Shown: in pieces, positions 8,151-17,077 of the stretch
Position numbering within the stretch: position 1 is the stretch's first letter
How the letters are laid out: each line of letters starts with the position of its first letter
DNA from: Marivita sp.
GTDB lineage: Bacteria; Pseudomonadota; Alphaproteobacteria; Rhodobacterales; Rhodobacteraceae
Direction: 5' to 3'
DNA: 48,114 bases
Assembly (NCBI RefSeq): GCF_022763305.1
Contig: NZ_JALEGT010000013.1
Span: 1 to 48,114, forward strand
Notes under the pieces: generated by a model
Told to the model about the DNA's origin: nothing
Seen by the model: the letters and a program-made list of their open reading frames with translations, nothing else
Database searches by the model: none
Made by a program: the position numbers and the translations under genes

Positions 8151-9362
8151 TCACGACGGCCAAATCTCGCGTGCCAGCATGTCCGCCCCCCGGCTGGAAT
8201 CGAACTGTGCCACCACCCGCGCACGCCCTGCCTGCGCGATGGACTTTGCCATGTCCGGGTCGGCCGCAAGGCGCATGAGGGTCTCGGCCAGGGCGTCGGG
8301 GTCCTTGGGCGGCACAAGCAGGCCGTCCTCTCCGCTGGTGATCAGTTCGGGTACACCGCCCGCATTCGTGCCGATCGTAGGAACCTCGCAGCTCATCGCT
8401 TCCATATAGGCGACGCCCAGAGGTTCGGACCAGCTGGCCAGCACAAACACATGGGCTGCCTTCAGCTTGTCCTGCACGGCTTCGGCGCTGATCGCCCCAA
8501 GGAGCTTTACGTTCTCCTCAAGACCCAGATCGACGATGCGGTGTTCGAGGTCCTTGCGGAACCCGGTGCCGCCGGCATCGTCCTCACCCGCGATTTCGAG
8601 CTGCACGGGCTGACCACGGTCGATCATGATCCGCGCCGCCTGCATCAGGTCCTGATGTCCTTTCACAACGTTCAGCCGGCCGCAGCTGAAGACGCGCAAC
8701 GGGTCTCCCGGGACGGGCGGAACATACGGCGTGTCACGCCGGAATGCGCTGGTGTCGACGCCCATCGGCTGCAGCGGCAGACGCTGCGGCAGAGCATCCC
8801 CCAACTGGCCAGGAAGGAGATCGCGCAACGCACGTGTGATGACGCTCACAAAGGCTGCGCCGCGCCATTTGAAGCGCTGGCCTGTGCCGTAATCCTGAAG
8901 CGGGCCGTGCAGGGTCAGGCTGTAGGACAGCCCGTAGGCATGATGCGCCAAGGCCGCGATCAGCGCCGCCCGCCCACAGGAATGGGCATGCACGTGGGTG
9001 ATCCCCCGCCGGGCGCAGTCGCGTGCCAGCTTTTCGGCAGCAGGTGCGCTGATCATGACATCCATGAGAAACGTCTTGGCCTCGCGTCCTGGCAGGCGCC
9101 GTGCCTCTTTCAGGATAAGACCCCATGGCAGCCGGGGCAGGATCCTTGCCAATAAGGCTGGATTGCGAGAGGCGAGATAGGTCGTGCGGGCCATCGCCTC
9201 TTGCGACCAGCGATGCGAGATCAGTCCCTGTGGCGGAATGGTTGTGCTGTACAGGACGGGGGTGATACCCTGCGCCTCGAGCGCCGCGATCTCGCGCCAG
9301 AAGAAGATATGGGTTTGACCGGGAAACTGGGGAACAAGGTAGGCAAAGGATTTATTCGTCAT
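8151..9362 (-). CDS. GT4-family (group 1) glycosyltransferase (403 aa)
   Basis: A GT-B fold retaining glycosyltransferase, probably for an exopolysaccharide or glycolipid. The N-terminal domain starts FAYLVPQFPGQTHIFFWREI and carries HVHAHSCGRAAL. The C-terminal domain has FSCGRLNVVKGHQDLMQA, the donor-binding loop region and the EX7E-type element EPLGVAYMEAMS followed by GTNAGGVPELI, as in colanic-acid-type transferases. I use the ATG at 9362; an upstream in-frame codon (9374) would add four residues. It is separated by 110 bp from the DMT transporter gene upstream on the same strand, so it may have its own promoter. Family is clear, substrate is not. Confidence 0.87.
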   Translation of the reverse strand: MTNKSFAYLVPQFPGQTHIFFWREIAALEAQGITPVLYSTTIPPQGLISHRWSQEAMARTTYLASRNPALLARILPRLPWGLILKEARRLPGREAKTFLMDVMISAPAAEKLARDCARRGITHVHAHSCGRAALIAALAHHAYGLSYSLTLHGPLQDYGTGQRFKWRGAAFVSVITRALRDLLPGQLGDALPQRLPLQPMGVDTSAFRRDTPYVPPVPGDPLRVFSCGRLNVVKGHQDLMQAARIMIDRGQPVQLEIAGEDDAGGTGFRKDLEHRIVDLGLEENVKLLGAISAEAVQDKLKAAHVFVLASWSEPLGVAYMEAMSCEVPTIGTNAGGVPELITSGEDGLLVPPKDPDALAETLMRLAADPDMAKSIAQAGRARVVAQFDSSRGADMLAREIWPS

Positions 9363-9472
9363 TTCAAGCGACACGCGACCCAGACTTCCGGTTGGCCGGG
9401 ACGATAGGTGCGCGGGCCTGCGACTACCAGCAGTTTTTCCCCGACGAAGCCAGCCCTACCCCCCACGCCGGT

Positions 9473-10351
9473 TTATCGCACCTTGAGGACAGGCCGGTTC
9501 CGACGCGTCACGGTGAGCGACGCCGCCGCCAGCACAACAAGCGCGGCCCCGGCATAGAACCGAAGGGTGGGCGTTTCGCCAAAGGCAAAGTACCCGGCGG
9601 CTGTCGAGAGAGGCAGGCTCATGTAGCCCAGCACCGACAGCACCCCGGCATCGCCGTTGAAATGCGCGCGCAGAAAGCAGGCCTGCGCGGATTGCGCAAA
9701 AACACCGATGGCCAGCAAAGGACCCAGATGCTCGGTCGGGATGGGCTGCCACGACCAGAGCGCGAACGGCAGTGTGCAAAGCCCCAGACCCACGGTGTAG
9801 AATGTCATCAGCACGAGGGTTGGCGTATTCCGCAGGCGTCGTGTGACGATCACCGCGCCCGAACCGGTCAACACGACGAGCGCCAAGGCGAGCAATCCTG
9901 AACCCACTGGTGTGCCATCCGGGTCAATGGCGATGACAACACCGACCATGGCAATGGCCGCGGCGAGCCATTGTGCCGGTGTGATCCGCTCCCTCAGCAG
10001 AAGCGCGGCCAGACACATGACAACCAGCGGACGGGTGAAATTCATCGTGGTGAAAAGCGCCAGTGGAACGCGCGCAATGGCAAAATAGCTTGCCGTCAGG
10101 GTCGCGGCGCTCAGCCCGACGCGCAGGACCTGCAGGGGAAGATCCGGGATGCCGACGAAGGCGTGTCGGTTTCGAAACATCCAAGGCGACAAGAGCAGCA
10201 CGCCAATACCGGCCCGCAGGAACACGATCTGCGCCACGGGATAACCCAGCCCCAGCGCCTTGACGATGCCGAGCGCCCAGATGTTCAGCGCCATATCGGC
10301 CAAGAGCCATGCGCCCCCCTTGAGGTTGTCGCGGGGCGCGTCTGTGCTCAT
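9473..10351 (-). CDS. DMT-superfamily (EamA) transporter (292 aa)
   Basis: Integral membrane protein with about ten predicted transmembrane helices arranged as two EamA repeats (for example VAQIVFLRAGIGVLLLSPW in the first and GLLALALVVLTGSGAVIVT in the second). Family members export metabolites such as amino acids, purines or sugars, or import some; the substrate cannot be inferred. The ATG at 10351 overlaps the stop of the upstream PIG-L gene (ATGA), indicating translational coupling and a shared operon. A longer frame from a TTG at 10435 was not chosen because it would add 28 proline-rich residues lying inside the neighbouring gene. Confidence 0.85.
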   Translation of the reverse strand: MSTDAPRDNLKGGAWLLADMALNIWALGIVKALGLGYPVAQIVFLRAGIGVLLLSPWMFRNRHAFVGIPDLPLQVLRVGLSAATLTASYFAIARVPLALFTTMNFTRPLVVMCLAALLLRERITPAQWLAAAIAMVGVVIAIDPDGTPVGSGLLALALVVLTGSGAVIVTRRLRNTPTLVLMTFYTVGLGLCTLPFALWSWQPIPTEHLGPLLAIGVFAQSAQACFLRAHFNGDAGVLSVLGYMSLPLSTAAGYFAFGETPTLRFYAGAALVVLAAASLTVTRRNRPVLKVR

Positions 10352-12684
10352 CGGCGGGGGGCGATCAGGTTCGCCATCAGGCGATAGGCACCGGGCACAA
10401 GCCGGGCCATCTGGTGATGCAGGACAAGGCTGCAATGGGTGTGCCGGCCTTTGCCGATCTCGGCCGTCAGCAGTGCCCCGGTCAGCGGATCTTCCCCGGG
10501 ATCGGACATGGACAGAAGCGGCGTGTAGGCGTCATCCCAGCTTTTGGCGAAGTAAAGACCACGCTCCTTGACCCAGCCATCCCAATCCACCTCCGTGATG
10601 GTGTTCGGTTGGCACAGCAAGGGATGGTCGGGCTCAAGATGAGTGACCTCTGCCGCTGCATCGGTGACGCGCCAGCGCAGGGACGGCTGACCGATTTCAA
10701 GCCTGCGGGGTGGAACAGTCTCGGGATCCCAATTGTCCCATGGCCGGTGATAGAGGGTCAGAAGTGTGCCCCCCTCTTCCACCCATTCGCGCAGTCGGGG
10801 CATTTCCGAGACCAGACCATTCCGGAACCGCATGGCGAAGATGCCGATGACGATGGTTTCGAATGCGGACAGCGCCGCGTCACTGGTGATCTGGTCATCG
10901 GTCAACTCGGTCACGTCGGCGCCCAATGCGCGCAGCCAATGTGCCACCGCATCATGGCCGCTTCCGATATACCCGATTTTCGCCTGTGTCAGAGCCACAT
11001 CCAGAACCCGAACGGTCAGCGCCGCAGGCTGGGTAAAGGCCGTTGGCGCGACGTGCTCATATGCGATGCGCTGTTCTGTCATCGCGGGCGCACCTCCGAC
11101 ATAGAGTGGCAGGGTATAGAGACCGGGGTCGGGATCGTCGGGCAACGTGATCTCGATCGCACCGGCGCCTTTGGTTGCCGACCAGCCTTCGGGCAGATCA
11201 AAGGTCACATCGGACCCAGCCGGGCTGACATCGGCGATGGCGACGGAAACGGTCCTCTTGGCCGTCTTGAGGTTGATCAGAGCCTTGTCCGGAGCAATCA
11301 AGGCGGCCCGATCCGGCAGAACGACGGGCGGTTGCTCGAACGGGATTGCAACGGTCGTGGATTCCAGCGTGATCTCGAGTCGGGGCAAGGGCGGATCGAT
11401 GGGGTCATATTCCGGCCGATAGGGATCGGTCTGACCGGCATCGGCCGAGACGGTGATAACTCCGTCCTCTTCGGACCATCCATAAGGCAGAGCGAGGGTG
11501 TGGGTGCTGTCCGGGGCATCCCCGGCATCGAATTCGACTGTCACCTTGGTTGTATCCCCCGGGCGCAGCCAAAGCTGGTCGGTCCGGGCGCTGGCCTCGA
11601 TCCCATGCGCCAATCGCAGCACCTGCGCCAGTTGGCGGTGCTTTGCGGACAGGCGATGCGCAATGGTGTCCGGCGCATCGGCTTCGGCCTTTTGAAGGTG
11701 ATGCAGAGCCTTTTGCGCCGTTTTCGCGATATGGCGGACATAGGGAAAGGCGGACACGGTTTCCGTGATGTAGCCGTGCGCCAGCAACAGATCCTGCGAC
11801 ACCTCGGGGGCAAGGTCCGCCAGATCGGCAAGGGTTTGCGGCAGGCCGGATATAAGGTCGGTGTCCGGCCCGTCAACATGGCTGACGACCAGATGCAGCG
11901 GCCAGTCCCTTCCGGGACCTGCGGGCACCCAGCGCCCCATGCCTTGGGTCCGATGGTAGGCGCGGGACATCTGGCCGATGCGGGCATAGCTCCAGCCCGA
12001 CATCGGGTCTTTGCCTGCACCGTCGATGGTCAGAGTGGCTTCGGGGGGCGGCAGATCATCGTCATAGGCCTGCCCTGCCCCGGACCATGCGGGCAGGTAC
12101 ATCTTGGACACCTGCCATGGCGGCAGGTTCGACGGGAAATCAGGATCGGCGGCGGCGGCCATCACCTCATGCGCGGCTTGGGTCATGGCGCGATGGTGGC
12201 CGTGCTGGCCGGGCACGTCGAGGAAGGTGGGCAGGAGGATGTCGGGGCGATCGGTGCGGACGATTTCGACAAACCGGTGCAGCAGGTGATCGTGACCCCA
12301 GATACCCATCGTCTCCTCACCGCTTTTGGAGAAGCGGAAATCGCGGATCGGATCGTCGGGCGAGGTGCCATGCCAATACAGGCGCATGTTGAGCAGATCG
12401 CAGGCTCGCTCCATCTCGCGGGTGCGCAATGCGCCCAGCGCCGGGCCGCTTTCCGTGCCGATGTCGTTCTGCCCGCCTTCGCCACGCGTCGAACAGGCGT
12501 AGCTGAGGTTGATGCCGTCGCGCAGGCCGATGGCGGCCAGCAGGGCCGTTGTCTCGTCATCGGGATGCGCGCCGGTGTTCATCAATCGAACGACCGATTG
12601 CAACGGGCGCAGCGCCCACCAGAGCTCGAGCACGCGGGGGCGCATGCGGGTCTGGTCGAGTCGGGTCTGATCAGGTGTTGGCAT
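10348..12684 (-). CDS. PIG-L/LmbE-family deacetylase with long C-terminal extension (778 aa)
   Basis: A zinc-dependent N-deacetylase of the PIG-L type, a family acting on N-acetylglucosamine-linked compounds. The zinc motif AHPDDE lies at residues 39-44 (ligands His40 and Asp43), and the third ligand is probably His164 in QHGHHRAM (160-167). The rest of the catalytic domain extends to about 270. Family members are usually 220-300 residues; this one has about 500 more. Residues 370-540 are beta-rich, and 560-770 resemble a class-I amidotransferase/ThuA-like fold (IGYIGSGHDAVAHWLRAL, then LREWVEEGGTLLTLYHRP). No signal peptide is seen. GAGG lies 6 nt before the ATG, overlapping the stop region of the ROK gene 3 bp upstream. 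The DMT gene overlaps its stop. The context suggests catabolism of an N-acylated glycoside. Confidence 0.82.
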   Translation of the reverse strand: MPTPDQTRLDQTRMRPRVLELWWALRPLQSVVRLMNTGAHPDDETTALLAAIGLRDGINLSYACSTRGEGGQNDIGTESGPALGALRTREMERACDLLNMRLYWHGTSPDDPIRDFRFSKSGEETMGIWGHDHLLHRFVEIVRTDRPDILLPTFLDVPGQHGHHRAMTQAAHEVMAAAADPDFPSNLPPWQVSKMYLPAWSGAGQAYDDDLPPPEATLTIDGAGKDPMSGWSYARIGQMSRAYHRTQGMGRWVPAGPGRDWPLHLVVSHVDGPDTDLISGLPQTLADLADLAPEVSQDLLLAHGYITETVSAFPYVRHIAKTAQKALHHLQKAEADAPDTIAHRLSAKHRQLAQVLRLAHGIEASARTDQLWLRPGDTTKVTVEFDAGDAPDSTHTLALPYGWSEEDGVITVSADAGQTDPYRPEYDPIDPPLPRLEITLESTTVAIPFEQPPVVLPDRAALIAPDKALINLKTAKRTVSVAIADVSPAGSDVTFDLPEGWSATKGAGAIEITLPDDPDPGLYTLPLYVGGAPAMTEQRIAYEHVAPTAFTQPAALTVRVLDVALTQAKIGYIGSGHDAVAHWLRALGADVTELTDDQITSDAALSAFETIVIGIFAMRFRNGLVSEMPRLREWVEEGGTLLTLYHRPWDNWDPETVPPRRLEIGQPSLRWRVTDAAAEVTHLEPDHPLLCQPNTITEVDWDGWVKERGLYFAKSWDDAYTPLLSMSDPGEDPLTGALLTAEIGKGRHTHCSLVLHHQMARLVPGAYRLMANLIAPRR

Positions 12685-12687
12685 GGA

Positions 12688-13863
12688 TTACCTCGCTTCT
12701 GCGATGGTGGGGGTGAATGCCTGATGCAACACCAGCGCAGCAGCGCCGAGTGTCGCGGTCATGCGGCCGGACGTTCCGCGCATCAGGCGGGGATGCGTGC
12801 GGTCGGGACGGTTCGAAACGGACCTCGTCGGCAGGGAGGCGCGGGTGATCATGTGATCGAGGAGATCGTCTGGCATCGCACCGCCAAGGATCACCGTCTG
12901 CGGATCGAACAGGTTCTCGATGATCGACAGGGCAGCGGACAGGGCCTGCGCCGCTTGATCCAGCCAATCAAAAAGATGACGGTTTGCGCTGGAATAGAGA
13001 CGGGTGAGGTCGTCCATGTCGGTCACGCTGACTCCCTTGCGGGCAAGATAGTCCTGTACCGACAAACGACTTGTGGCGCTTTCGAGTTCCACGGCGTGGC
13101 CATCGACCACGACGGAGATATGTCCGATCTCTCCGGCATTGCCGAACGCGCCTTGCAGGACCTGACCGTCATGCACAAGACCAAGACCGAGTCCCTGACC
13201 GAAGTAGAGATAGGCGAAATCGTCGAGACCGCGTGCAACACCGTTCATCCGTTCTGCCATGGCGGCCGCGTTCGCGTCGTTCTCGACGAAGACAGGCAGA
13301 CCGAGCGCGTTGGCAAATATCTCGGCCGGATCGCCACCGGTCCAGCCGGGAAGTTCAGACTGCGCGCCCGTCAGGCCGGTCTCTCCGAATGGGCCTGGCA
13401 TGACGATTCCCGCCCCCATCAACGCGGTTTTCCCGATCCCGGCGCGGGACAACGTCTGCGTGCATTGGGCCGAAACAGTGTCTAATATTGTCGATTTCTG
13501 TGTGTCGCGCAGCGGAGTCCGATCCGTGAGCAGCGGTGTTCCCACAAGATCGACCAAAGCGGTGAAAACGGCGGTGGGTCGCACCTCGACCCCAAGGGCA
13601 TAGCCGCCATCCGGTTTGATCGCATATTGCTGCACCGGCAGTCCGCGCCCGGCGCTGCGCACCCCCTGTTCGATCAGCAGACCTTCGCCCAAGAGATCGG
13701 AAATGATGTTCGACACCGCCTGCGTCGACAGGCCGGAGGCGCGCGCGATCTCTGCCCGACCAATCGCTCCGACATGGCGAATGGCGCGCAGAACCAACTG
13801 TTTGTTGTGGCTGCGGGCGCGTTCGGGATTGGCCCCAAGTTGCGGTTTCAGCGTAATGACCAT
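12688..13863 (-). CDS. ROK-family transcriptional regulator (391 aa)
   Basis: Likely sugar-responsive repressor of the flanking genes. A winged helix-turn-helix occupies about residues 20-70 (IGRAEIARASGLSTQAVSNI). A ROK (NagC/XylR-like) ligand domain follows, with ENDANAAAMAE and FGQGLGLGLVHDGQVLQGAF. After EIGHI the usual cysteine-rich zinc motif (CxCGxxGC) is missing and is replaced by a cysteine-free stretch (VVVDGHAVELESATS), which is unusual. The ATG at 13863 is preferred over a GTG at 13893 that would place the start inside the candidate operator. It is first gene of the minus-strand unit with the PIG-L and DMT genes and is divergent from the ABC importer, the usual arrangement for a local regulator. 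Confidence 0.88.
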   Translation of the reverse strand: MVITLKPQLGANPERARSHNKQLVLRAIRHVGAIGRAEIARASGLSTQAVSNIISDLLGEGLLIEQGVRSAGRGLPVQQYAIKPDGGYALGVEVRPTAVFTALVDLVGTPLLTDRTPLRDTQKSTILDTVSAQCTQTLSRAGIGKTALMGAGIVMPGPFGETGLTGAQSELPGWTGGDPAEIFANALGLPVFVENDANAAAMAERMNGVARGLDDFAYLYFGQGLGLGLVHDGQVLQGAFGNAGEIGHISVVVDGHAVELESATSRLSVQDYLARKGVSVTDMDDLTRLYSSANRHLFDWLDQAAQALSAALSIIENLFDPQTVILGGAMPDDLLDHMITRASLPTRSVSNRPDRTHPRLMRGTSGRMTATLGAAALVLHQAFTPTIAEAR

Positions 13864-13883
13864 GCTTTCGCTTAGCGCACCAA

Positions 13884-13908
13884 ACTTGAACACTCAAGAA
13901 AGTTGAGT
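13884..13908. promoter_or_regulatory. Candidate ROK operator: overlapping inverted repeats
   Basis: In the 119-bp divergent gap, ACTCAA-GAAAG-TTGAGT (13892-13908) is a perfect 6-5-6 inverted repeat. It overlaps a second one, CTTGA-ACAC-TCAAG (13885-13898). Three TTGA-type half sites in phase are what a dimeric repressor such as the adjacent ROK protein could use. Assignment is by position and symmetry only. Confidence 0.4.
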
Positions 13909-13982
13909 TAACGCTTGGAGAATGACCCGCCGCGAACAAGAACAGGCTGGCACATTCAACAGATCTCAACAGGGAGAGGTCC

Positions 13983-15251
13983 ATGGCATTCTTCAACGTC
14001 AAGGCACTGGCCGTTGCGACAGCAACCAGCGCCGCAGCCCTTTTCAGCACCGCCACGCAGGCGGTGGAAATCGAATACTGGCAGTATTTCTTCGACGCCC
14101 GTGTGACGGCGATGGAAACGCTGATCACGAATTTCCAGGAGGCGAATCCGGACATCACGGTCAAGATGACCCATTTCCCCTATGCCGATTACCGCACCAA
14201 GGTCGCCGCCGCGATCCCGGCAGGGGAAGGCCCGGATGTGGTGCAGTTGTTCTATGGCTGGCTCAATGACTATGTCGCCGCAGAGCTGATCCAGCCGCTT
14301 CCCGCGGATGTGTTCCCGGCCAGTCAGATCGACGCAGAGTTCTTTCCGATGGTGCAGGCGATGAAAGAGGGCGACGCCTATTGGGCGCTGCCGACCGCCG
14401 TGCGGTCTTTGGCACTGTTCTACAATGAGCGGCTGCTGGAAGAGGCCGGTGTCGAGCCGCCGACCACACTGGACGAGATGATCGCCGCCGCCAAAGCCAT
14501 GACCAAGCGCGATGGTGCGGGGAACCTGACGCAGGTGGGCATGACGGCTGGTATGACCGCGCAGGACCACCATTGGTGGCGCGAGGGGCTGATCCGTCAG
14601 TTCGGCGGTGAGCCCTATGTCAATGATTACCAGACGGTGAATTACAATTCGGATGCGGGGCTTGAGGCGCTGAATTTCTATGCGTCGCTCTTTACCGGGG
14701 ACGATGCTGTTTCGGCGATTGGTTTCATGGATGAGCCGCAGGCCGCCTTCAAGGCGGGGCGTGCCGGGCTGCATATCGACGGATCGTTCCGCATCGGATC
14801 GCTCAATGACACGCGCGGTCTGAAATGGGGTGTGACCGAACTTCCGGCGACGGCGGATGGCACGCGGTCGAACTATTCGTCCTACTGGGTCAACGCGATC
14901 ACCACCAAGGCCGAGGGTGAGAAATACGACGCGGCGGTCAAGTTCATGCAGTACATCACCAGCGACGAGGCGATGCAGATCTGGCTTGATGTGGTGGGCG
15001 AGTTGCCGGCGAAGCCGTCGGTGGGTCTGACCGAGGAAAATTCGAACGACCCGGTCTTCGGCCCCTTCATCAAGGGTCTTGCCTATGCCCACACCACCAA
15101 GTTCGCCAATGAAAGCGGTCAGCGGCAATTGATGGTCGAGATGATCGAGCGCATGACCCTGCAAGGCATGAGCGCCGAGGAAAGCCTCGCCATTGCAGCC
15201 GAAGCCGAACAGAAGATCCTCGACGAATACTACAACAGCGCGTCCAACTGA
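13983..15251 (+). CDS. Carbohydrate-type ABC transporter, periplasmic binding protein (422 aa)
   Basis: Extracellular solute-binding protein (family 1) capturing a sugar or sugar derivative for the two permeases that follow. An N-terminal signal peptide is clear: a short basic start, an ALAVATATSAAALF core, and probable cleavage after ATQA near residue 27. The mature protein begins VEIEYWQYFFDARV and has the family's LPTAVRSLALFYNERLLEEA and AAFKAGRAGLHIDGSF regions. The ATG follows AGGGAGAGG. It is the first gene of the plus-strand operon and is separated from the first permease by a strong terminator-like stem-loop. Substrate is unknown; the lyase and deacetylase nearby argue against a plain disaccharide. 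Confidence 0.9.
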   Translation: MAFFNVKALAVATATSAAALFSTATQAVEIEYWQYFFDARVTAMETLITNFQEANPDITVKMTHFPYADYRTKVAAAIPAGEGPDVVQLFYGWLNDYVAAELIQPLPADVFPASQIDAEFFPMVQAMKEGDAYWALPTAVRSLALFYNERLLEEAGVEPPTTLDEMIAAAKAMTKRDGAGNLTQVGMTAGMTAQDHHWWREGLIRQFGGEPYVNDYQTVNYNSDAGLEALNFYASLFTGDDAVSAIGFMDEPQAAFKAGRAGLHIDGSFRIGSLNDTRGLKWGVTELPATADGTRSNYSSYWVNAITTKAEGEKYDAAVKFMQYITSDEAMQIWLDVVGELPAKPSVGLTEENSNDPVFGPFIKGLAYAHTTKFANESGQRQLMVEMIERMTLQGMSAEESLAIAAEAEQKILDEYYNSASN

Positions 15252-15263
15252 ACGCGCGGCACG

Positions 15264-15302
15264 GACGCCCCGGTTCCCTCCCGGCCGGGGCGTCACCTTT
15301 TT
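15264..15302 (+). terminator. Intercistronic stem-loop after the binding-protein gene
   Basis: A perfect 10-bp GC-rich stem (15264-15273 with 15285-15294) with an 11-nt loop is followed by a five-T run at 15298-15302. It lies between the binding-protein gene and the first permease (62-bp gap). It probably terminates part of transcription and protects the upstream mRNA, giving excess binding protein. Confidence 0.75.
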
Positions 15303-15313
15303 CGGGCTGAGGC

Positions 15314-16201
15314 ATGTATCGCAACCTGACCATCCGGCAGAAACAGATCGTCTGGGCGTGGGCGTTCCTTGCCATTCCGATCCTGTTCTATGGCGTCATC
15401 CGGTTCTACCCCACGGGCAATGCCATCCTGATCAGCTTTCAGGAGTGGAACCTGCTGGGGGACCGGACGTGGACGGGTCTGGACAATTACCAGAAGCTGT
15501 TTGCCGATCCGGTGTTCCGGAAAGTGTTCAAGAACACGTTTGTGTATCTTCTTCTGGGCACGCCGATCAGCCTCGTGATCTCGTTTGTGATTGCCTATCA
15601 CCTCGACAAGACGCGGTTCATGCATGGCTTTCTGCGCATGCTCTATTTCCTGCCCTTCATGACCAGTGCCGTGGCAATGGCGTGGGTCTGGCGCTGGTTC
15701 TACCAGCCTGTGCCGGTGGGGTTGTTCAACAACGCCCTCGCAAGCATCGGCATCCCGCAGTTCCCGTTCCTGCAATCGACAACATGGGCGCTGCCCTCGG
15801 TGCTGGCACCGGCGATCTGGGCAGGGCTTGGGTTTCAGGTGATCATCTTCATGGCCGGTCTGCGGGCGATCCCGCGCAGCTATTACGAGGCGGCGCGGAT
15901 TGATGGGGTCTCAAGCTGGACGGTGCTGTGGGAGATCACGCTGCCGCTGTTGAAGCCGACCAACGTGTTTATCGTCGTGTTCAGCTCCATCGGGTTTCTG
16001 CGGATCTTCGACCACGTCTTCAACATGACGACGAACAATCCCGGTGGGCCTTTGAACAGCACAAAGCCGCTGGTTCTGATGATCTACGAAACCGCCTTCA
16101 GCGCCTTCGACATGGGCTATGCGGCGGCGCAGACCGTGGTGTTGTTTCTGGTCCTGCTGGTGGTGAGTCTGATCCAGTTGCGCCTGTTGAGGGACAGCTA
16201 G
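15314..16201 (+). CDS. Carbohydrate ABC transporter permease, MalF type (295 aa)
   Basis: Inner-membrane permease with about six transmembrane helices (first near residues 15-35, AWAFLAIPILFYGVIRFY). The cytoplasmic EAA loop that docks the ATPase reads EAARIDGVSSWTVLWEITLP near 194-213, typical of binding-protein-dependent sugar permeases. A GAGG-type ribosome site lies just before the ATG. The stop codon abuts the ATG of the second permease at 16202. It works with the partner permease and the UgpC/MalK-like ATPase encoded downstream. Confidence 0.92.
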   Translation: MYRNLTIRQKQIVWAWAFLAIPILFYGVIRFYPTGNAILISFQEWNLLGDRTWTGLDNYQKLFADPVFRKVFKNTFVYLLLGTPISLVISFVIAYHLDKTRFMHGFLRMLYFLPFMTSAVAMAWVWRWFYQPVPVGLFNNALASIGIPQFPFLQSTTWALPSVLAPAIWAGLGFQVIIFMAGLRAIPRSYYEAARIDGVSSWTVLWEITLPLLKPTNVFIVVFSSIGFLRIFDHVFNMTTNNPGGPLNSTKPLVLMIYETAFSAFDMGYAAAQTVVLFLVLLVVSLIQLRLLRDS

Positions 16202-17077
16202 ATGACCGCGACGGAAATCCGCCCGACCACGGATGCCCTGCTGAAAACGCAGGCACCGAAGAAACCGATGAACACGGGCCAGTTCATCCGCTGGCTGCTG
16301 CTGTTTCTGGGCGGGATCGCGATGGTGATGCCCATCGCCTACATGATCTCGACCTCGCTGAAATGGCCGCATGAGGTGTATAACCTCAAGCTGATCCCGG
16401 ATGAGCCGCATCTGGAGAATTACACCTATGTACTCGAGGATGGGCGGTTCTACTGGTGGTTCGTCAATTCGATGATCATCGCGGTGATCACGACGGTCTG
16501 TAACGTGATCTTTGACAGTCTCGTGGGCTATACCCTTTGCAAGTTCCGCTTTCCCGGCCGATACATCGTCTTCATCGCGATCCTGTCGACGCTGATGATC
16601 CCGACCGAGATGCTGGTGATCCCGTGGTACCTGATGAGCCAGCAGTTCGGGTGGCTCGACACCTATTGGGGGATCATGTTTCCGGGGTTGATGACCGCCT
16701 TCGGCACCTTCCTGATGAAGCAGTTTTTCGAGACGGTGCCTGACGATTTTATCGAGGCCGCGCGGATCGACGGGCTGAACGAGTTGCAGATCTGGTGGAC
16801 CGTGGCGATGCCTTTGGTCAAACCGGCGCTCGCGGCCTTGGCGATCTTCGTCTTCCTAGGGAACTGGACCGCGTTCATCTGGCCGCTGATCGTGACCAAC
16901 TCGGTCGAGATGTATACGCTGCCCGTGGGCCTGTCGTCCTTCGGGGACGAGGCCGATGTCGCGTGGGAGCTGATCATGACGGGGGCGGCGATTTCGACCA
17001 TTCCGACCCTGATCGTGTTCCTGATCTTCCAGCGCTACATCATTCAGGGTGTGGTGATGGCAGGACTCAAGGGATGA
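16202..17077 (+). CDS. Carbohydrate ABC transporter permease, MalG type (291 aa)
   Basis: Second permease of the importer. A long cytoplasmic N-terminus (about 30 residues) precedes six transmembrane helices, the first being WLLLFLGGIAMVMPIAYMIS. The EAA loop reads EAARIDGLNELQIWWTVAMP near 180-199. It starts directly after the stop of the MalF-type gene, and its own stop overlaps the ATG of the lyase gene (ATGA at 17074-17077), so the lyase is translated as part of the transporter operon. Confidence 0.92.
   Translation: MTATEIRPTTDALLKTQAPKKPMNTGQFIRWLLLFLGGIAMVMPIAYMISTSLKWPHEVYNLKLIPDEPHLENYTYVLEDGRFYWWFVNSMIIAVITTVCNVIFDSLVGYTLCKFRFPGRYIVFIAILSTLMIPTEMLVIPWYLMSQQFGWLDTYWGIMFPGLMTAFGTFLMKQFFETVPDDFIEAARIDGLNELQIWWTVAMPLVKPALAALAIFVFLGNWTAFIWPLIVTNSVEMYTLPVGLSSFGDEADVAWELIMTGAAISTIPTLIVFLIFQRYIIQGVVMAGLKG

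Noticed and set aside
10414-13485. A 1023-residue plus-strand open frame opposite the PIG-L and ROK genes
   Set aside because: It crosses the junction of two well-supported minus-strand genes and shows no recognisable motif; it is a by-product of GC-rich codon bias.
16795-17073. Upstream extension of the lyase gene frame into the permease gene
   Set aside because: The added residues are the permease sequence read out of frame; the ATG at 17074 gives a normal family N-terminus and an ATGA overlap.
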